DNA of 13,680 bases from an archaeon. Lineage in GTDB: Archaea > EX4484-52 > B79-G9. The notes below the pieces were generated by a model. It was given only the letters and a program-made list of their open reading frames with translations. It did no database searches and was not told the DNA's origin. Where the stretch lies: positions 1 through 13,680 of the forward strand of contig JAUVEX010000013.1 in assembly GCA_030594585.1 (NCBI GenBank). Reading direction: 5' to 3'. The translations under genes and the position numbers were made by a program. Numbering within the stretch: position 1 is the stretch's first letter; each line of letters begins with the position of its first letter. This document shows positions 13,573 through 13,680 of this stretch, in pieces.

Positions 13573-13680
13573 CTACTCCTTTGCCCCGAAAGGCATATAT
13601 CTTTTTCCACCGCCATGATAAAACTTCATAAAAAATTCAACATAATGAAGCCTCATTGAGTGTATGAACGGTGAAAGCAT
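13573..13680 (-). CDS. atpI: A-type ATP synthase subunit I (a-like stator), C-terminal 35 residues
   Basis: The minus strand from the right edge to TAG (13575-13573) is open and encodes MLSPFIHSMRLHYVEFFMKFYHGGGKRYMPFGAKE. The LHYVEFF-KFY-GGG-PFG pattern is the highly conserved C-terminus of the archaeal I / vacuolar a subunit, which carries ions between the medium and the c ring. The rest of the gene lies beyond the window. The ATG that happens to lie at the edge is internal, not the start. The next gene, atpK, begins 37 bases on. The assignment rests on 35 residues but is strongly supported by gene order. Confidence 0.93.
   Translation of the reverse strand: MLSPFIHSMRLHYVEFFMKFYHGGGKRYMPFGAKE

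Noticed and set aside
1..13680. tRNA, rRNA, CRISPR array or insertion sequence
   Set aside because: No cloverleaf, rRNA-like segment, regularly spaced repeats or transposase was seen on either strand.

Overview
The window is archaeal chromosomal DNA. The main evidence is an almost complete A-type (archaeal/vacuolar-like) ATP synthase operon. Other archaeal signs are TATA boxes placed about 25 bases before leaderless starts, GGTGAT-type ribosome binding sites, and U-rich 3' ends. The DNA is AT-rich with many AAA, ATA and GAA codons. I cannot place the phylum from sequence alone; nothing excludes either a DPANN or a euryarchaeal host. Every gene lies on the minus strand except one small membrane-protein gene at 3980-4192.

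Layout from left to right. (1) 1-400: the N-terminal third of a GT-B glycosyltransferase that runs off the left edge. (2) 480-780: a gene-free stretch with two diverged copies of a hairpin repeat. (3) 781-1712: a three-gene operon (DUF3796-like membrane protein, DUF2178-like membrane protein, XRE-type DNA-binding protein) behind a promoter carrying a perfect palindrome. (4) 1856-2842: a membrane-anchored or secreted two-domain phospholipase D superfamily protein. (5) 2930-3509: a two-gene operon of a His-rich lipoprotein and a DUF4405-like putative haem-binding membrane protein. (6) 3667-3762: a likely 31-residue acidic microprotein with its own promoter and ribosome binding site. (7) 3980-4192 (+): a leaderless two-helix membrane protein. 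(8) 4215-5150: a ten-helix DMT/EamA transporter. (9) 5205-7394: a full-length HypF, the carbamoyl transferase that starts synthesis of the cyanide ligands of [NiFe] hydrogenase. (10) 7476-13680: the ATP synthase operon.

The ATP synthase genes are transcribed right to left in the order I (C-terminal end only), K, E, C, F, A, B, D. This is the canonical archaeal order without a G gene; an H gene, if present, would lie upstream of I beyond the right edge. Coupling is tight: overlaps at C/F and A/B, short gaps elsewhere. The single sizeable internal gap (K to E) contains a GC hairpin followed by a T-rich tract, which may set the excess of c subunit over the single-copy stalk parts. A U-rich tract ends the operon after D, and HypF follows with its own TATA box.

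The least explained pieces are the palindrome-controlled DUF3796/DUF2178/XRE cassette, whose two membrane proteins share a DERI...N..KA loop motif; the lipoprotein/DUF4405 pair; the acidic microprotein; the duplicated PLD protein with repeated cysteine motifs; and the hairpin repeat. None is a demonstrated new system. They are candidates.
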